A DNA stretch of 64,000 nucleotides, taken from positions 4,361,367-4,425,366 of the forward strand of contig CM067077.1 in assembly GCA_033980235.1 (NCBI GenBank), in the 5' to 3' direction. The stretch comes from Diadema setosum (Eukaryota > Echinodermata > Echinoidea > Diadematoida > Diadematidae). Each line of letters starts with the position of its first letter. Position 1 is the stretch's first letter. A program made the position numbers and the translations under genes. The notes below the pieces were generated by a model. The model was not told where the DNA came from, made no database searches, and worked only from the letters and a program-made list of their open reading frames with translations. Of the stretch, positions 1 through 10,450 are shown in pieces.

Positions 1-968
1 TAAGAAAAAACCTGCCACTAGCCTGGGGACTGGCGGCGAGTGAGGCGATCGCCGCTAGCGCGCATGGGAAAAGCACATAACAAGCTGCACGCCTCTGCGA
101 TGTCAAGGACTTCGCTTGCCCTCTAAGATGGCGTCGCCAGAGGTTGTCAAGCGAGTGATGACGTCAATGCATAAGGTCTATAGAAATTGCGCCAAAAAAT
201 GATGAAATGAAAATGAAAATTACTCGACTGGCCGTGCCCGGCCACTAATCTGATATATATATTAATATAGAATTATAGAATTATACTCGAAGATTATTCC
301 ATATCAGTTTTATTTGGAGGAATTAAGTGGAAAAGTGATAAAACCGGCTTTCCGGGAGGGTACAGTTTTAAACACTTTCACATGATACAGCTCTGATTTA
401 CACTTTTGCACATATTTCTTGAAGGGATTGACCTTTGTTTAATGAGCTTTATCATTAAGTGAGATTTCGTTTCATTTAATAGATAAACAAGCAAAATATA
501 GCCAACATTAAGTTCACGTTCAAAATGAATCTTCAGATTGCTCAGCAAGACGGCGGCATCAAACCCCGCCACCAAAGGCACAGATGCACCTGGGGAATTC
601 TTTTGTACATCAATAGAAAAGTGACAACTGTTTGAATAATTACAGCCAGTTGGAACTCCATCTCTTTAACCTCCTTGCTTTAACATTATATCTAATGGCT
701 TCCAGCCTTACATAATATTATGCAACAGCCTCTTTGCCCAAAGTTACTACATTCATTGACACAACACATGCACGGAGAATCGTTCTCTGTGCCTGTTGTT
801 GATTGCACTGCTCCGAGTTCAGCTATTCTTCAAGGTGTATTCATTGGATATTGTACTGCCGAAGACTCCATGATTCATTCAGTATAGGCCTATGTATTTC
901 ACAAGTCTTTACTAGTTTCATCCTTGCTTAAACCCCTATGGTAAGAGTTCAAACCAAAAGATACTCAC
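1..968. other. Non-coding, presumed intron 1 of paralogue A
   Basis: This stretch lies downstream of the splice donor of the signal-peptide exon at 969-1032, so it should be intron of a gene that continues off the left edge. I see no exon in it. A short GC-rich stretch at 30-140 and an ATGAAA-type run near 200-222, which resembles a LINE tail, are the only distinctive parts. Confidence 0.5.
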
Positions 969-1032
969 CAACATCAGCCATCGCTGAACTGAGAAGGTAC
1001 ATAAACACGTACGCAACGAAGGAGGAAGCCAT
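969..1032 (-). CDS. First coding exon (signal peptide) of receptor paralogue A
   Basis: Read leftwards, the exon starts with ATG at 1032 and encodes a 21-residue hydrophobic leader (MASSFVAYVFMYLLSSAMAD followed by V). It ends in phase 1 at a strong donor, G|GTGAGTAT. The leader matches the one at 44717-44777 in start, length, hydrophobic pattern, the shared YLLSS core and donor phase. The untranslated flank (1033-1090) is also similar to 44778-44838. That makes this the first exon of a tandem paralogue of the MAM-CUB receptor gene, with the rest of the gene left of the window. Only a secretion or membrane-targeting role can be read here. The paralogy rests on the leader plus non-coding similarity, so the domain content of this copy is unknown. 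Confidence 0.75.
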
Positions 1033-1440
1033 TTCTCAGAGGTCGGTTGCCAGTGATTGCAGATAAAACCGAGCCTGGAACTACAATGACGTCTTGACAA
1101 GAGGATTCTAATTAAAGCCATTCACGGTAATTAACAGGTTGTGGTTTGTAGTGTGTATGATGTATGATGTATGATGTATTTGTTATTGTTAGCGAAGAGG
1201 TTACGAAAGGAACCATGTACCTTAATGGGACACTGTTTGAGTAACGAGTTATTAATGAACGCAGTTATTTTAATATAAAGGCTTTTAATGTGCTTGCTAG
1301 AACGATCATAAAACACAAGCTATGTGTATATAAAGTCATGATGCCATCACTCACAAGTCTCATATTCCCCGAGAGAAGAAAACTCATCTCTAGATTCCTC
1401 TTTTCAAATATAATCGAAAAGTAAAGATGTAAGTTATCTT
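1033..1440 (-). promoter_or_regulatory. 5' UTR and promoter-proximal region of paralogue A
   Basis: The first 60 bases upstream of the ATG resemble those upstream of the exon at 44777. A further block at 1340-1430 (containing CTCATATTC and AATATAATCGAAAA) recurs near 45330-45470 and 46740-46845. The repeated blocks suggest that the upstream region was duplicated together with the gene. I cannot place a transcription start or a TATA box with confidence. Confidence 0.45.
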
Positions 1441-1491
1441 TTAATTCAAATTATTGCAATTAGCGCGCGATAATTTAACCTGAGGCTGACA

Positions 1492-1536
1492 GTATAAACG
1501 GAGGAAGAGATTAATAATCTCTTCCTCCGTTTATAC
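1492..1536. repeat. Near-perfect 22-bp-arm palindrome
   Basis: Arms at 1492-1513 and 1515-1536 are exact reverse complements with a single base between them. The left half, GACAGTATAAACGGAGG with its flank, resembles 45657-45675 upstream of the paralogous gene. The second arm is not present there. Confidence 0.85.
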
Positions 1537-1556
1537 TTATAGTCAATCAGTACAGA

Positions 1557-1590
1557 CAGACAGACAGATACACACACACACACACATCCC
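1557..1590. repeat. GACA/CA microsatellite
   Basis: Runs of CAGA followed by CACACA. Confidence 0.9.
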
Positions 1591-1747
1591 AACACACATA
1601 TAAACAACAACAAAAAAAACTTTTCAGATGATAACGTCATTTTATGTTCTGATTTGGTTGAACTGCGACGTTCCGCATTATTAATCAGCTTGAATTGCGA
1701 GAAAAAAAAAGTACATTTTGTCTGCATAACTTTACTCGGTCTGGGCG

Positions 1748-2153
1748 GTGAGTTGGCTCAGTCGGGCAGTGAGTTGGCTCAGTCGGTAGCGCGTCTGTCT
1801 CACGATCACGCGGCCCGAGTTCGAACCCGAGTCTGGACTGAGCAATGTTATGTGTAAGCATACCGTCCCTCTAGCAAGAGTCAAAACACCCTGTCCCTCG
1901 GATAGGACATAGAGGTCCCGTGTATTATGAGAGAGGAACAACTCATGCACGTAAAAGATCCCGCTTCATTCATTCATCGCAAAGAGCAGGGTGTTTAATC
2001 CCGGTGAAGTGGTCCCACCTAAAAAAAATAAAAAAAATAAAAAAAAAATAAAAATACAACTGGACCCCATGGAAGGCCAGCTTTACGTAGCTGAATATGG
2101 GCTATCCAGCCATCTTCTCAGATGGAAAATGATTAAACAAGCAAACAAACAAC
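1748..2153 (+). mobile_element. tRNA-derived SINE, full-length-like copy
   Basis: The head contains a pol III A box (TGGCTCAGTCGG, 1775-1786) and B box (GAGTTCGAACCC, 1817-1828) at tRNA spacing. A 22-bp duplication precedes it, so the A-box segment occurs twice (1754 and 1775). The body, which includes GAGAGAGGAACAACTCATGC and CGCAAAGAGCAGGGTG, is followed by an A-rich stretch at 2021-2060. The same body recurs at 49262-49543. A second copy and an imperfect tRNA fold argue for a SINE rather than a working tRNA gene. Confidence 0.8.
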
Positions 2154-2520
2154 TCTATCATACTCCATTCATTTTGAACATGAACTTGATTTGTACTGTA
2201 AACTGTTCCCGAACCACGCGACAAGCCAGATAATGAAAAACGCTAGACACTGCACGTGACACACACATATTTGATAGCATCCTTTCCTTTAAGTGTGATG
2301 TGGCTGTTATTAATCATCCTAGAATGTACTTGTTGAGGAGTACATACTACACAAACAATTTACTTCCATTTCTTTTTGTTTTGGTTTTTATTCTCTTCCC
2401 ATCATTGTCTAGCTTACTTTGATTTGCTTGTCATGATCGCAGAAGAAAGATTTGAATTTATACAACGAGACAATTGAGAACGCATTTAAAAAGATATATG
2501 TGTAATAAATTATATTGTAT
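2154..2520. repeat. Duplicated upstream block
   Basis: Part of this stretch (about 2280-2450, with TATTCTCTTCCC and TGATCGCAGAAG) is similar in order to 46280-46440 and more weakly to 48290-48450. It looks like another piece of the duplicated upstream region. No coding signal is visible. Confidence 0.5.
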
Positions 2521-2522
2521 AC

Positions 2523-2767
2523 ATATTATATATATATATATATATAAATATATATAAATTTATGTATATAGATGATGGTAGTAACAAGACCGAAAGCTCA
2601 GCAATAAACACATACGTTGATCACTAGCTACGTTCACGAATGCTCTTCTTCTCGCAATGAATAAAATGATAAAGGAGCTACACTTGTGCTGTACACGGTT
2701 GACTCTCTCTACTCTCTCTCCCCCTCTCACCCTCTCTCTCTCTCTCTTTCTCTTTCTCTCTCTCTCT

Positions 2768-2832
<65 letters not shown>
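2523..2832. repeat. TA and CT microsatellites
   Basis: TA-rich tracts at 2523-2560, then CT-rich (2700-2770) followed by a long TA run (2770-2832). The reading frames here are pure repeat. Confidence 0.9.
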
Positions 2833-2833
<1 letters not shown>

Positions 2834-2849
2834 ATTCCATAGGTCGGGC

Positions 2850-3532
2850 GCGGTGTCTCATTGTACGGATGAAGCACAGGAAGTCTCATGTGTTTGGACG
2901 CTGCTCTCTACTTTTCCCTATATCCTTCTGCCTGTCATGTTTACTTTATTGTGAAAGGATTTTTATTTTGTTCTTTGGTGTGTTTGTTGGATATCTTTTC
3001 ACATAATTTTGTAAAAGTTCTCTTCTAGAATTAAAAGCGCGTTACATCAACATACCGAAGCTTGAAAAATGCATAATTTTTGAAAGGCATCATCATATCT
3101 ACTCATAACGTTCAATGTGGTAATCATCTGCATTCATCAAAATCCATGACTGAACGTCTCCGTTTTAGTACGACCCTCATGTGCACATGGTTTCCGGTGT
3201 CGTAAAAAGTCAACTTCGTGTCAAAATGCAAAGAAATCGAGGGAGTTGGATTGAACAAGAGTGAAGCATGGGGGACAGATCTGTCTCTTCGACCTCTCTG
3301 ATTGCACCTCTAAAATGATTCTAATAATAAATATGTTACCTGAATATATACTGTATCAAAATACAACAGTGCTGAAACGGCACCTAATACCCCACTCCTA
3401 CTAGCGTACCCACGTTGTCATTATTCTTGTTGTTTGTAATGTAACGTATCAGTTAAACAACAAATGCATTTTTTTTTTTTTACGTGCGGAAACAACAATG
3501 CTTCATAGGATGCATGCGCGCAGTGACTCGAA
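2850..3532. other. Intergenic, nothing recognised
   Basis: No exon, RNA gene or repeat structure recognised apart from a poly-T run near 3468. Confidence 0.5.
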
Positions 3533-3880
3533 TTGATTTGATTTGATTATGATTTATTGGTTCCTGTGTTATCTTTGTACATGTACGTACATGTACATAT
3601 TGTTCGTGCCCTATATACATAAACATAAACATAGTTGTTCTTCATTGCCTTTACACAATATGCAGCAAAACATGGATCAGCAATGCAACAATGCATATAC
3701 AGTGGGGTTACAGCACAAGACTATACATAGTGTAGTGTGGCTTGATTTGCGTGCGGCCCTCGTATACATAATACACATCGGAAAGAAAATAGGAGGGACG
3801 GATGACTTGCATAGGGATAGGATAGTAGAAAGGAGAAAGGAAAAGAAGAGGTTTGTTTGCTTTCACTAAAGGTTTACACA
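3533..3880 (-). mobile_element. LINE or SINE 3' fragment (copy 1)
   Basis: Similar along its whole length to 32755-33115. Shared parts include the TTTGATTTGAT block, the GTACATGTAC block, GGCTTGATTTGCGTGC and the block containing GATAGGATAG. Read on the minus strand, both end in a TCAAA-type repeated tail, as CR1/L2-like retroelements often do. No protein-coding part remains. Confidence 0.6.
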
Positions 3881-5224
3881 GGTTTTAGGGATCAAACATC
3901 TTGGAAGAAAGGGGAATAGATTATGAACGTGCAAACATAATTACGTTAATACTGTACGGCCGTTTTGGTACCGGCGAATATCACTTGCCTTGACAGCTTT
4001 GAATTGATGGAACAATTAATTGAGGATCAGTGTGAGCAAAATAGGAGAATTGATTGCATTTTTTTTTCTGAAGAAGGAGTAAAAAATTACTTTCAATACG
4101 TTATAATTTCCATAAACGATGTTTTGTACAATTAGATATAACATATAAAATTGCAATACAAAAACATTGTATAACATTTTTAAAGATTGCTTATTCATCA
4201 AATCTTTCAATCGTCGAAGAACACCATTTACTTTAAATATCGAGACTAATACATTTTGTGCATGGTCATTCCATGATATAAATACGAATCAAAACTTGCT
4301 CCTCAAAGTCTTTGTCGGTACTTTTTCTGCTAATTGATGAACGCATTTTGTACAAAAATAGAATGAGATTGAAGGGTGTGAATATTCGGAAATTGTATCT
4401 TTTAAATTTATGTATAATCCTAACCATACAGTCCGAGAATGCATCCCCGTGCCACTCTGCAAATCATAGTAGGATAATTATAGATAATCAATGGGTTGGG
4501 TGCTTACTAGCCCGACCAGACCCCGTGCGCTAAGCTAGCACGGGGTCTGACGGTGTGTGATACACATATCTACGGAACCCCATACACATATCTACTAAAC
4601 CCCTCGAACACGGCTACACAACAACAAAACTATTGAAAATTTCTACATTCTTTTCACAAATTTTACGAATCACTCACGTGAATTGAGATACTTGGACTAT
4701 GAGCATGGTATTTCAGTCCATAGTGAGCCCTCACGCAACATACACTGAGCAAAAAGTCCAATCTTAACCCGGAATGCTGTGATCATCGCGGAGCCATTCA
4801 AAATAAACCTTTCCCAGCTTTGAACGATGCAAATTGCGCCGCTAGAGTTTGTACGCCCGCGAAGTCGACAGCGCCCTCTTTGCCCAGTGCTGCGCCGACA
4901 TTTCGAATCATTTCTGCAATTTCTACGATTTCTGCGGCGTACAGGATTAAAAAAGGTGCAATTTTTGGTAAGTTATGAAATGAGTATATCAATATCAATA
5001 GCTGAAAACGGTAGCTAAATAGATAAAGTTTTTACCTTATATAGTCTTAGTAACAAATATGGTGCAGTAAATTCAAAATCGCGTCGGCGCCCCGGAATAC
5101 AGAGATTACGGAGTGTCCACACCGTACAGCCCTGTCGCGACTTACACTTGTGTACAGCGACAGGGCTGTGTATAGTTAGGTGCTTACATACTGGTTATAG
5201 GAAGATAAGCGACACTTGAAACTT
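3881..5224. other. Intergenic with two short hairpins
   Basis: AT-rich and without coding signal. Two perfect stem-loops stand out: 12-bp arms at 4517-4528/4538-4549 (CAGACCCCGTGC) and 13-bp arms around 5125-5170 (ACAGCCCTGTCGC). Neither has a recognised function. Confidence 0.5.
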
Positions 5225-5497
5225 CCCTGCTGGAAAGAACGCAGTATTCCACAGTGTGAACACATCGTGAGTACAGTGTGTAATATCTACACAATGTTAA
5301 ATTCGAGGATTGTAACATACACACTGTGAATCATCAATCACAGTGTGAAGCAGAACATCACTATGTGAACTCATCGTGCAAAAACATACCACAGTGAGAT
5401 CGTCTTTACACTGTTATCAAAATATAAGCGTTTTCACAGAATCGACTGTGTAAACATAATCGAACACAGTGTGAGATATTGTGTTCTTTCCAGCGGG
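5225..5497. mobile_element. MITE, 273 bp
   Basis: Terminal inverted repeats CCCTGCTGGAAAGAAC (5225-5240) and its complement GTTCTTTCCAGCGGG (5483-5497) flank a non-coding body with many CACAGTGTGA-like words. I could not settle a target-site duplication. Confidence 0.65.
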
Positions 5498-6303
5498 GAT
5501 GAGAGAGCTGTGCCGCTGACTTTTGTAACAGAATTTTATGATCAATAGAGTCAGAGCCCTTTCTATTTGTTTTCACAGTTCCTTATGTAAATAGTTTCTT
5601 TAAATAACAAATTTGCAGATGACGTGACCGCTATATACAAGTATTATACACCTGAAAATATCTTTTTTTTTTCAAGAAAAATTAGTAAAATATTAATGGA
5701 GGCCATTTGAAAAAAAAAAAAAATCTGCCATGGCCGTTGAGGACGCAGTCTTCGATAACCTGTCATAGAAATATATCTAAAACGCAATTGTCAACTTGAG
5801 TACAAAAATATACTTTCTTCTACTTCGTGACTTGGCAAATCATCTAGAAAACAAAAATCCCATCTTATTTGTCGCCTAATTTGAGACATGGCCACATTCA
5901 TTGTTGAGGGCAAATTCTACAGTGGCCTAATATATACACTGATTTTGACCATAACAAAGGTATAAATTTCTGAAGCACAATATAATTTCCTTCTCCTTCT
6001 GAAGTAAACACATTTTCAAGAACAAAATTACATCTACTGCTGCCGTTTCGAATATGGCTTTCCAATCCCGACTGAAGCGGAATTTATAATGACCCTTTAA
6101 CTACGGTATGTTTTAAACGCAGTTACTAGCATTCTCCACTTAGGCATGAAATTTAGCACTTAATCACAAAAAAATCATAACATTGGTCTGCTACGCCATC
6201 CCATTAAATCAAAACATTTGACATTTGGGCCATAGTGTACAGTATAGTTGGCCCATACTGTACCAGTATGACTAAAAACAACAACAAAACAAAACAAGCA
6301 TAA
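5498..6303. other. Intergenic, nothing recognised
   Basis: Poly-A/T-rich sequence, with no exon or repeat structure recognised. Confidence 0.5.
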
Positions 6304-6514
6304 GTCGTCGTGCGCATGGCAGATTGTTGTTAGAGCACTTCCGTGCGCATGGCAGATTGTTGTTAGAGCACTTCCGTGCGCATGGCAGAATGTTGTTAAC
6401 CCTACGCGCACTCCCATACCCTAACGACAATCTGCCATGCGCACTCCCACACCCTAACGACAATCTGCCATGCGCACTCCCACACTGTAACGACAATCTG
6501 CCATGCGCACGACG
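6304..6514. mobile_element. Foldback element with 33-bp subrepeats
   Basis: Three direct 33-bp units (starts 6311, 6344, 6377; TGCGCATGGCAGATTGTTGT) face about three inverted units (ACGACAATCTGCCATGCGCA). The ends (GTCGTGCGCATGGCAG / CTGCCATGCGCACGAC) are complementary. The open frames across it on both strands come from the 33-bp, multiple-of-three period. Confidence 0.75.
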
Positions 6515-6641
6515 AAGTGGTTTGCCTGACGAAATCACAAGTTTCTTTTTTCTTTTTTTTTTTTTACCAATGGACTTGATATCTTAAACTAGCTTGATAG
6601 CATATGCATTCTACAAATAATAAAGCACCATAGTAAAAAGG

Positions 6642-7035
6642 TCAAGTATAATACTTTCTTTCAACATGTGTCACTGTACTCATTTTCTCATAGAGGTGAT
6701 TGAGGACGATTTGTCTTTCCGCAAGCGACTGCTCACTAACAGCGTTGTCCACAGGATTTATACAGCTTGCGTACATGTTGTACATCCCATCATCGCGCGT
6801 CAATGTGATTCTCGTTGCGTAGTTGTGACCGAGGATGGTTTCGTGATCGTCGTTTCCTTGTAGATAACCAGATCCCTTTCGCTGACTTGGTATAACGTCA
6901 TGTACAGACGCGTATTCGGAATGACTACGAGTCGTTGGATCAAGATCCATGTAGTTGGAGGGTGTCGCGCCTCCTGCAAGCTGGAGTGATGTTACGGAAT
7001 AATAGACCGACGATTTCTGAGAAGGTCCGGTATTG
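6642..7035 (-). CDS. Last exon: Tyr-rich cytoplasmic tail
   Basis: Acceptor CACCATTACAG|C at 7036-7038 and phase 2 entry join this exon exactly to the TM exon donor CATCG|GTACAA. It encodes about 130 hydrophilic residues and ends in a stop. Tyr motifs in order: VYYSV, NYMDL, SEYASV, GYLQ, NYAT, MYNMYAS and LYEKM. YMDL and YASV are 9 residues apart, a loose ITAM-like pair (the second motif has V rather than L/I). LYEKM fits the YxxM consensus bound by the PI3-kinase p85 SH2 domain. These motif readings follow published consensus sequences; phosphorylation and partners are inferred. There are no Cys-rich or enzymatic domains in the tail, so signalling would depend on recruited proteins. Confidence 0.75.
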
Positions 7036-8000
7036 CTGTAATGGTGAGTGAATTCGAAAAAAAAAAAAAAGAAATGAGTTCCGCAGTAACAGGTGTATCA
7101 TAGACAAATAAATCCGTAACTACATTTTACCGATGGAAAGATAGCTTTGTACAAATAGTGTGTGTTTACTGATAATCAATTTGTGTAATATAAGTGAAAC
7201 ATAAGAATGAAAGCACTAAATATGTGAAAACCCTATCACACTTGAATTTTCTACATTGCACAGTGACGTGCTATTCTGATTTTCTAATGTAACAAAAACA
7301 ACACACCTTGTTAATGCAGAATATTCACTTCTTTAACTGTTACATATACTATTCCGCTGTATCACAAAGAGAGTGAAAATTCATTTCTTAAAAACAAAGT
7401 CTTGAGAAGAAATACGGTCGCATGGAGAAGTTCAAATTAGAACAAAGCTATTGATGAAGAAAATAGTACTTGAAGAGCCGCAAATGCAGATCTATTTGGG
7501 CAGACAAACATGTTTTTAAACTAGTCTAAACCAGATACACGGGGGCGCAGACACGTTTACACAGAGAATTGCCAATAGAGAAAGGACATTGCTTGTTGTA
7601 GACTTCCCAAAAATTCAAAATGATTCAGCAAATACGAAAAGAAATATTGTGTATCATACAGGACAAATGAAATCACAATTTTGTTTGATTTTGAGGAAAA
7701 AAAAAATAAGCGTAGTGTTCGCTGAACATGCTGTGAGGGCAAGCACTCACGTCTCCAACTCAACAGCAAAGTTGCGACAAAAAACACAAAGAGATATACC
7801 ACACAAATGAAGAGTTAATGCGCACATGCACCAACAATCACGTACTACTACATTGTTTCAAACTCTAAACGGCTGCTAAAATGAGAAAAAAGAGTACATT
7901 TTACGAGATTGACCTAAGAAAGACTTTCACTTCAAAATAATATTGATAGAAAAGTATACAAAATAAAAAAAAAGTTGGGATAAAAAGCGCGTAAAGGGCT
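7036..8000 (-). other. Last intron
   Basis: AT-rich sequence between the tail exon and the TM region, with nothing recognised. Short open frames on both strands have no domain or splice support. Confidence 0.55.
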
Positions 8001-8085
8001 TCAATAGATGAAGTGTGTAGAGTCAGAATGATGACGAAATAGAGGGGTTATTCCCATGTTCTCTACATAAATATTCTCTACATCG
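8001..8085 (-). CDS. Possible alternative short cytoplasmic tail
   Basis: Just downstream of the TM exon, the same frame stays open to a stop at 8001-8003. The last 27 codons encode DVENIYVENMGITPLFRHH and further polar residues. It could be reached by reading through the TM donor, or by splicing a 51-nt intron to CTGTAG|C at 8085. Both give the same frame and fit phase 2. The acceptor has a poor pyrimidine tract, so this may be intron that happens to be open. If real, it gives a short tail with a single Tyr motif (IYVENM) in place of the long tail at 6642-7035. Confidence 0.3.
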
Positions 8086-8136
8086 CTACAGTTGGACATT
8101 AGGTGAGTGTTTTTTTTTTTTATCAAGACATTGTAC

Positions 8137-8224
8137 CGATGTTTCATCTTTATGATGACGATGATGACGCAGATGACGACAATCCCAGCGACGGACAGAG
8201 CAACGGCGATAGAAACAAATAGGC
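8137..8224 (-). CDS. Transmembrane exon
   Basis: A strong acceptor (TTTTTTCTATCGTCATAG|GC) opens an 88-nt exon, phase 1 in and phase 2 out. It encodes GLFVSIAVALSVAGIVVICV and then IIVIIKMKH. This is about 25 hydrophobic residues followed by a basic stop-transfer stretch, a typical single-pass type I helix with the tail inside the cell. The donor is CATCG|GTACAA. The exon sits between the linker exon and the Tyr-rich tail, which fixes the membrane topology: MAM and CUB domains outside, tail inside. Confidence 0.8.
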
Positions 8225-8418
8225 CTATGACGATAGATAGAAAAAAGTTTGAAATTACATTGTAATACATTCGAATTACGTCATCGATATATATCGGCGA
8301 ACTGTGTAATTTTCCTTGTTTGTTTTTTTTTTTTTAACGCAATCACGTATAAATATATCATTGAATTGTTCATAAGAAAAAAAAAGACAGAAAAATAAAT
8401 ATTATACAGATAGTGTGT

Positions 8419-8804
8419 GGACAACAATATAAGGGAAATATAAAGGGAATTCCACAAGAATTTACCTTTGTAGCATAATGAAAGAGCACTTGACTAACCA
8501 GTTTCTGAAAGCAGGGGGATTAATTGCTACCCTTGACATAAATGATGTAAGTGTCAAGTTGATGGAATGTGTAATTTTCATGAAATTTTGTGGAATTCCC
8601 TTTAAATATTCTGTATAACTATTGATGTCCACACCTGACACCATAACCTAGTAGTCTTCTCATCCAGCGGTTCCAACACCAAAACTTGAAAAATTCATAA
8701 CTTTTGCATCGATTGTCCGATTTTCCTCAATCTGTCACCGATGTGTTATACTAATGTTGCTGCCTTCATTCAATCCACATTCCTTTTTAGGTTTTGGTTT
8801 CCTT
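8419..8804 (-). mobile_element. TTAA-type foldback repeat, rearranged copy
   Basis: 8530-8804 is the reverse complement of the element at 27077-27391 (shared words include CCAGCGGTTCCAACACCAAA and AATCCACATTCC). The segment 8419-8530 repeats one end in the opposite direction, so the copy folds back on itself through AGGGAATTCCACA. Confidence 0.6.
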
Positions 8805-9120
8805 GAACAGCAAAATGTTAACATGTCAACCCTGTATTTATCTTCTTCTTCTTTTTTTTGTTGTTGTCGAAAAGATTCCATCTGCTAATCTACATTAAGT
8901 TTCCATAAACACGTCCTTAGAAAAATGCGACACAAGTGGGATTTAAATCTGTCATCTACTTTCCCCCTCAGCGACACTACCACCAGCCTCAGACGACCGA
9001 CAAGTATTAATACAGCCGTTCATGAACATAAGAGCAACGTCCTTATACGCAGGGTGATTACTGGAACAGGTTGATTTTAAATGATTATATTTATACTCTC
9101 TCTCTTAAAAAAAAAAGAAT
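8805..9120 (-). other. Intron, nothing recognised
   Basis: No exon or repeat structure seen. Confidence 0.5.
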
Positions 9121-9323
9121 AGTGGAAATGTTCACTCTTGAAGGAGTGAATTTCGAGTGAAATTGCAGTGGATTTTGAGTGAAAATCTTTATTTTCACTA
9201 ATTTTGGAGTGACTTCAGGGATCACTCCAAAATTAGTGAAAATGAACATTTGCACTCAAAATTTACACACTCGAAACTCACTCTTTTCTGTTATTCACTC
9301 CTTCAAGAGTGAACATTTTCACT
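9121..9323. mobile_element. Foldback MITE, 203 bp
   Basis: 31-bp terminal inverted repeats (9121-9151 and 9293-9323) differ at one base. A second, central pair of perfect 22-bp arms (9191-9212 / 9222-9243) surrounds a 9-nt loop. There is no coding content. A TA and TG microsatellite follows (9333-9384). Confidence 0.8.
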
Positions 9324-9459
9324 TCTTTAGGAGTATATATATATATATATATATGTCTGTGTGTGTGTGCGTGTGTGTGTGTATATGTTCCTCATATGAA
9401 TAATTGTTGTTTTCGAGCTGTATGTGCAAAGACAACAAAGTTGTCTGAAAAAGACTCAC

Positions 9460-9564
9460 CGGGATGCAGTGTGTCCTCATCATGTGTTCCTTGAACATTA
9501 CTCGACCCTGAAAAAGGGTCCAAAGTGCTGTAGAAATTGGATATTGTGTCAACTGCTGGTACAC
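9460..9564 (-). CDS. Juxtamembrane linker exon
   Basis: Acceptor AACTTCAG|GT and a strong donor CCCG|GTGAGTCTT bound a 105-nt exon (35 codons), phase 1-1. It encodes a polar, Ser/Asp/Gly-rich segment beginning GVPAVDTISNFYSTLDPFSG, with no domain signature or Cys. It lies between the second CUB exon and the TM exon and keeps the frame, so it is most likely the flexible extracellular stem next to the membrane. Such an exon can be skipped without a frameshift because both junctions are phase 1. Confidence 0.7.
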
Positions 9565-9589
9565 CTGAAGTTAAAAATGAATATCAACT

Positions 9590-10140
9590 CATACTCCTAA
9601 AGACATTGATATGTCATGATCATGATGATAGTAAAGAATAATAGTTTTGAGATTCTCAGTAATAGAGATAGGAATGTTAATTGACTGGACCCCGATGATG
9701 GTATTGCGGCTGTAAAACCAATCTACTGACTTGGGGTGTATATAAACTTACAATACCATGCAGCTTAGTTTTAGGTGAAGAGCAGACTACGCAACATAAT
9801 TTCTCATTATCCTGTCTACACATATCTGACACTTCCGTCCAAGATGGATCTAAAAACGCTATCCCTATTGCATGATCCAGTGGGCACAGCACTTGAAGAA
9901 GCAATCATAGTACGCAGAAATTTTCTTATCAATGCTTTAACACCATTTCCATACATTAAAGTAAAAAAAAAAATCACACGAGCGTGTTCTTACAATTTCA
10001 CAAAGGCGTCAGAAAAAAAAGCATATTTCATTCTGTGTATCAAAATTAGATCAAAGATGGGAAACGAGAAGGCCATTGGTATAGGGACTTTGTCCTCAAT
10101 CATGTCAATTCCTGCTACAACAACTTCTACTACTGTCATA
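9590..10140. other. Intron, nothing recognised
   Basis: AT-rich and without an exon. The open frame covering it on the plus strand gains a recognisable signature only near its end (see 10141-10450). Confidence 0.45.
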
Positions 10141-10450
10141 TTAACATTTCCTGCAGGTATTACGCTGAACCATCCCACTTCCAAGATCCTGGTCACGGTT
10201 GGTGGTAGAGCATTTTCATCAGGTGCTTCCAAACTGTGGGATCAACTATCCTAAACTCTCCGCAACCAACAAATTTCTCAAGGATTTGAATGAAAAAAAG
10301 AACAACAACATTCAAACCTCATCTATCCCGTTGATGATTTCATTGTAAAGCGCATGCCTGGCAAATGTGCTCTGAATACATTGCGGATTTATCATTGTTA
10401 TTATTACTCAATGGAGCACATCGGCCCTTAGCCTCATGAAATGAATGATT
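10141..10450 (+). mobile_element. LINE 3'-end remnant
   Basis: Plus-strand translation gives VGGRAFSSGASKLWDQLS. This matches the usual C-terminus of CR1/L2/Jockey-type reverse transcriptases (G-R-A-F-x-x-A-x-x-L-W-x-x-L). It is followed by a broken continuation and a short TTATTATTA run, like the remnant at 31130-31500. It has no function now. Confidence 0.6.

Noticed and set aside
1748..1828. Functional tRNA gene
   Set aside because: The A and B boxes are good, but the arms do not pair as a cloverleaf and a second copy of the attached body exists, so it is a SINE head.
2657..3006. Frames with long Leu/Ser and Tyr/Ile runs
   Set aside because: Translations of CT and TA microsatellites.
9990..10232. 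Minus-strand 80-codon hydrophobic frame
   Set aside because: It is the reverse of a plus-strand LINE C-terminal remnant and does not have splice sites fitting the receptor's phase-1 exons.
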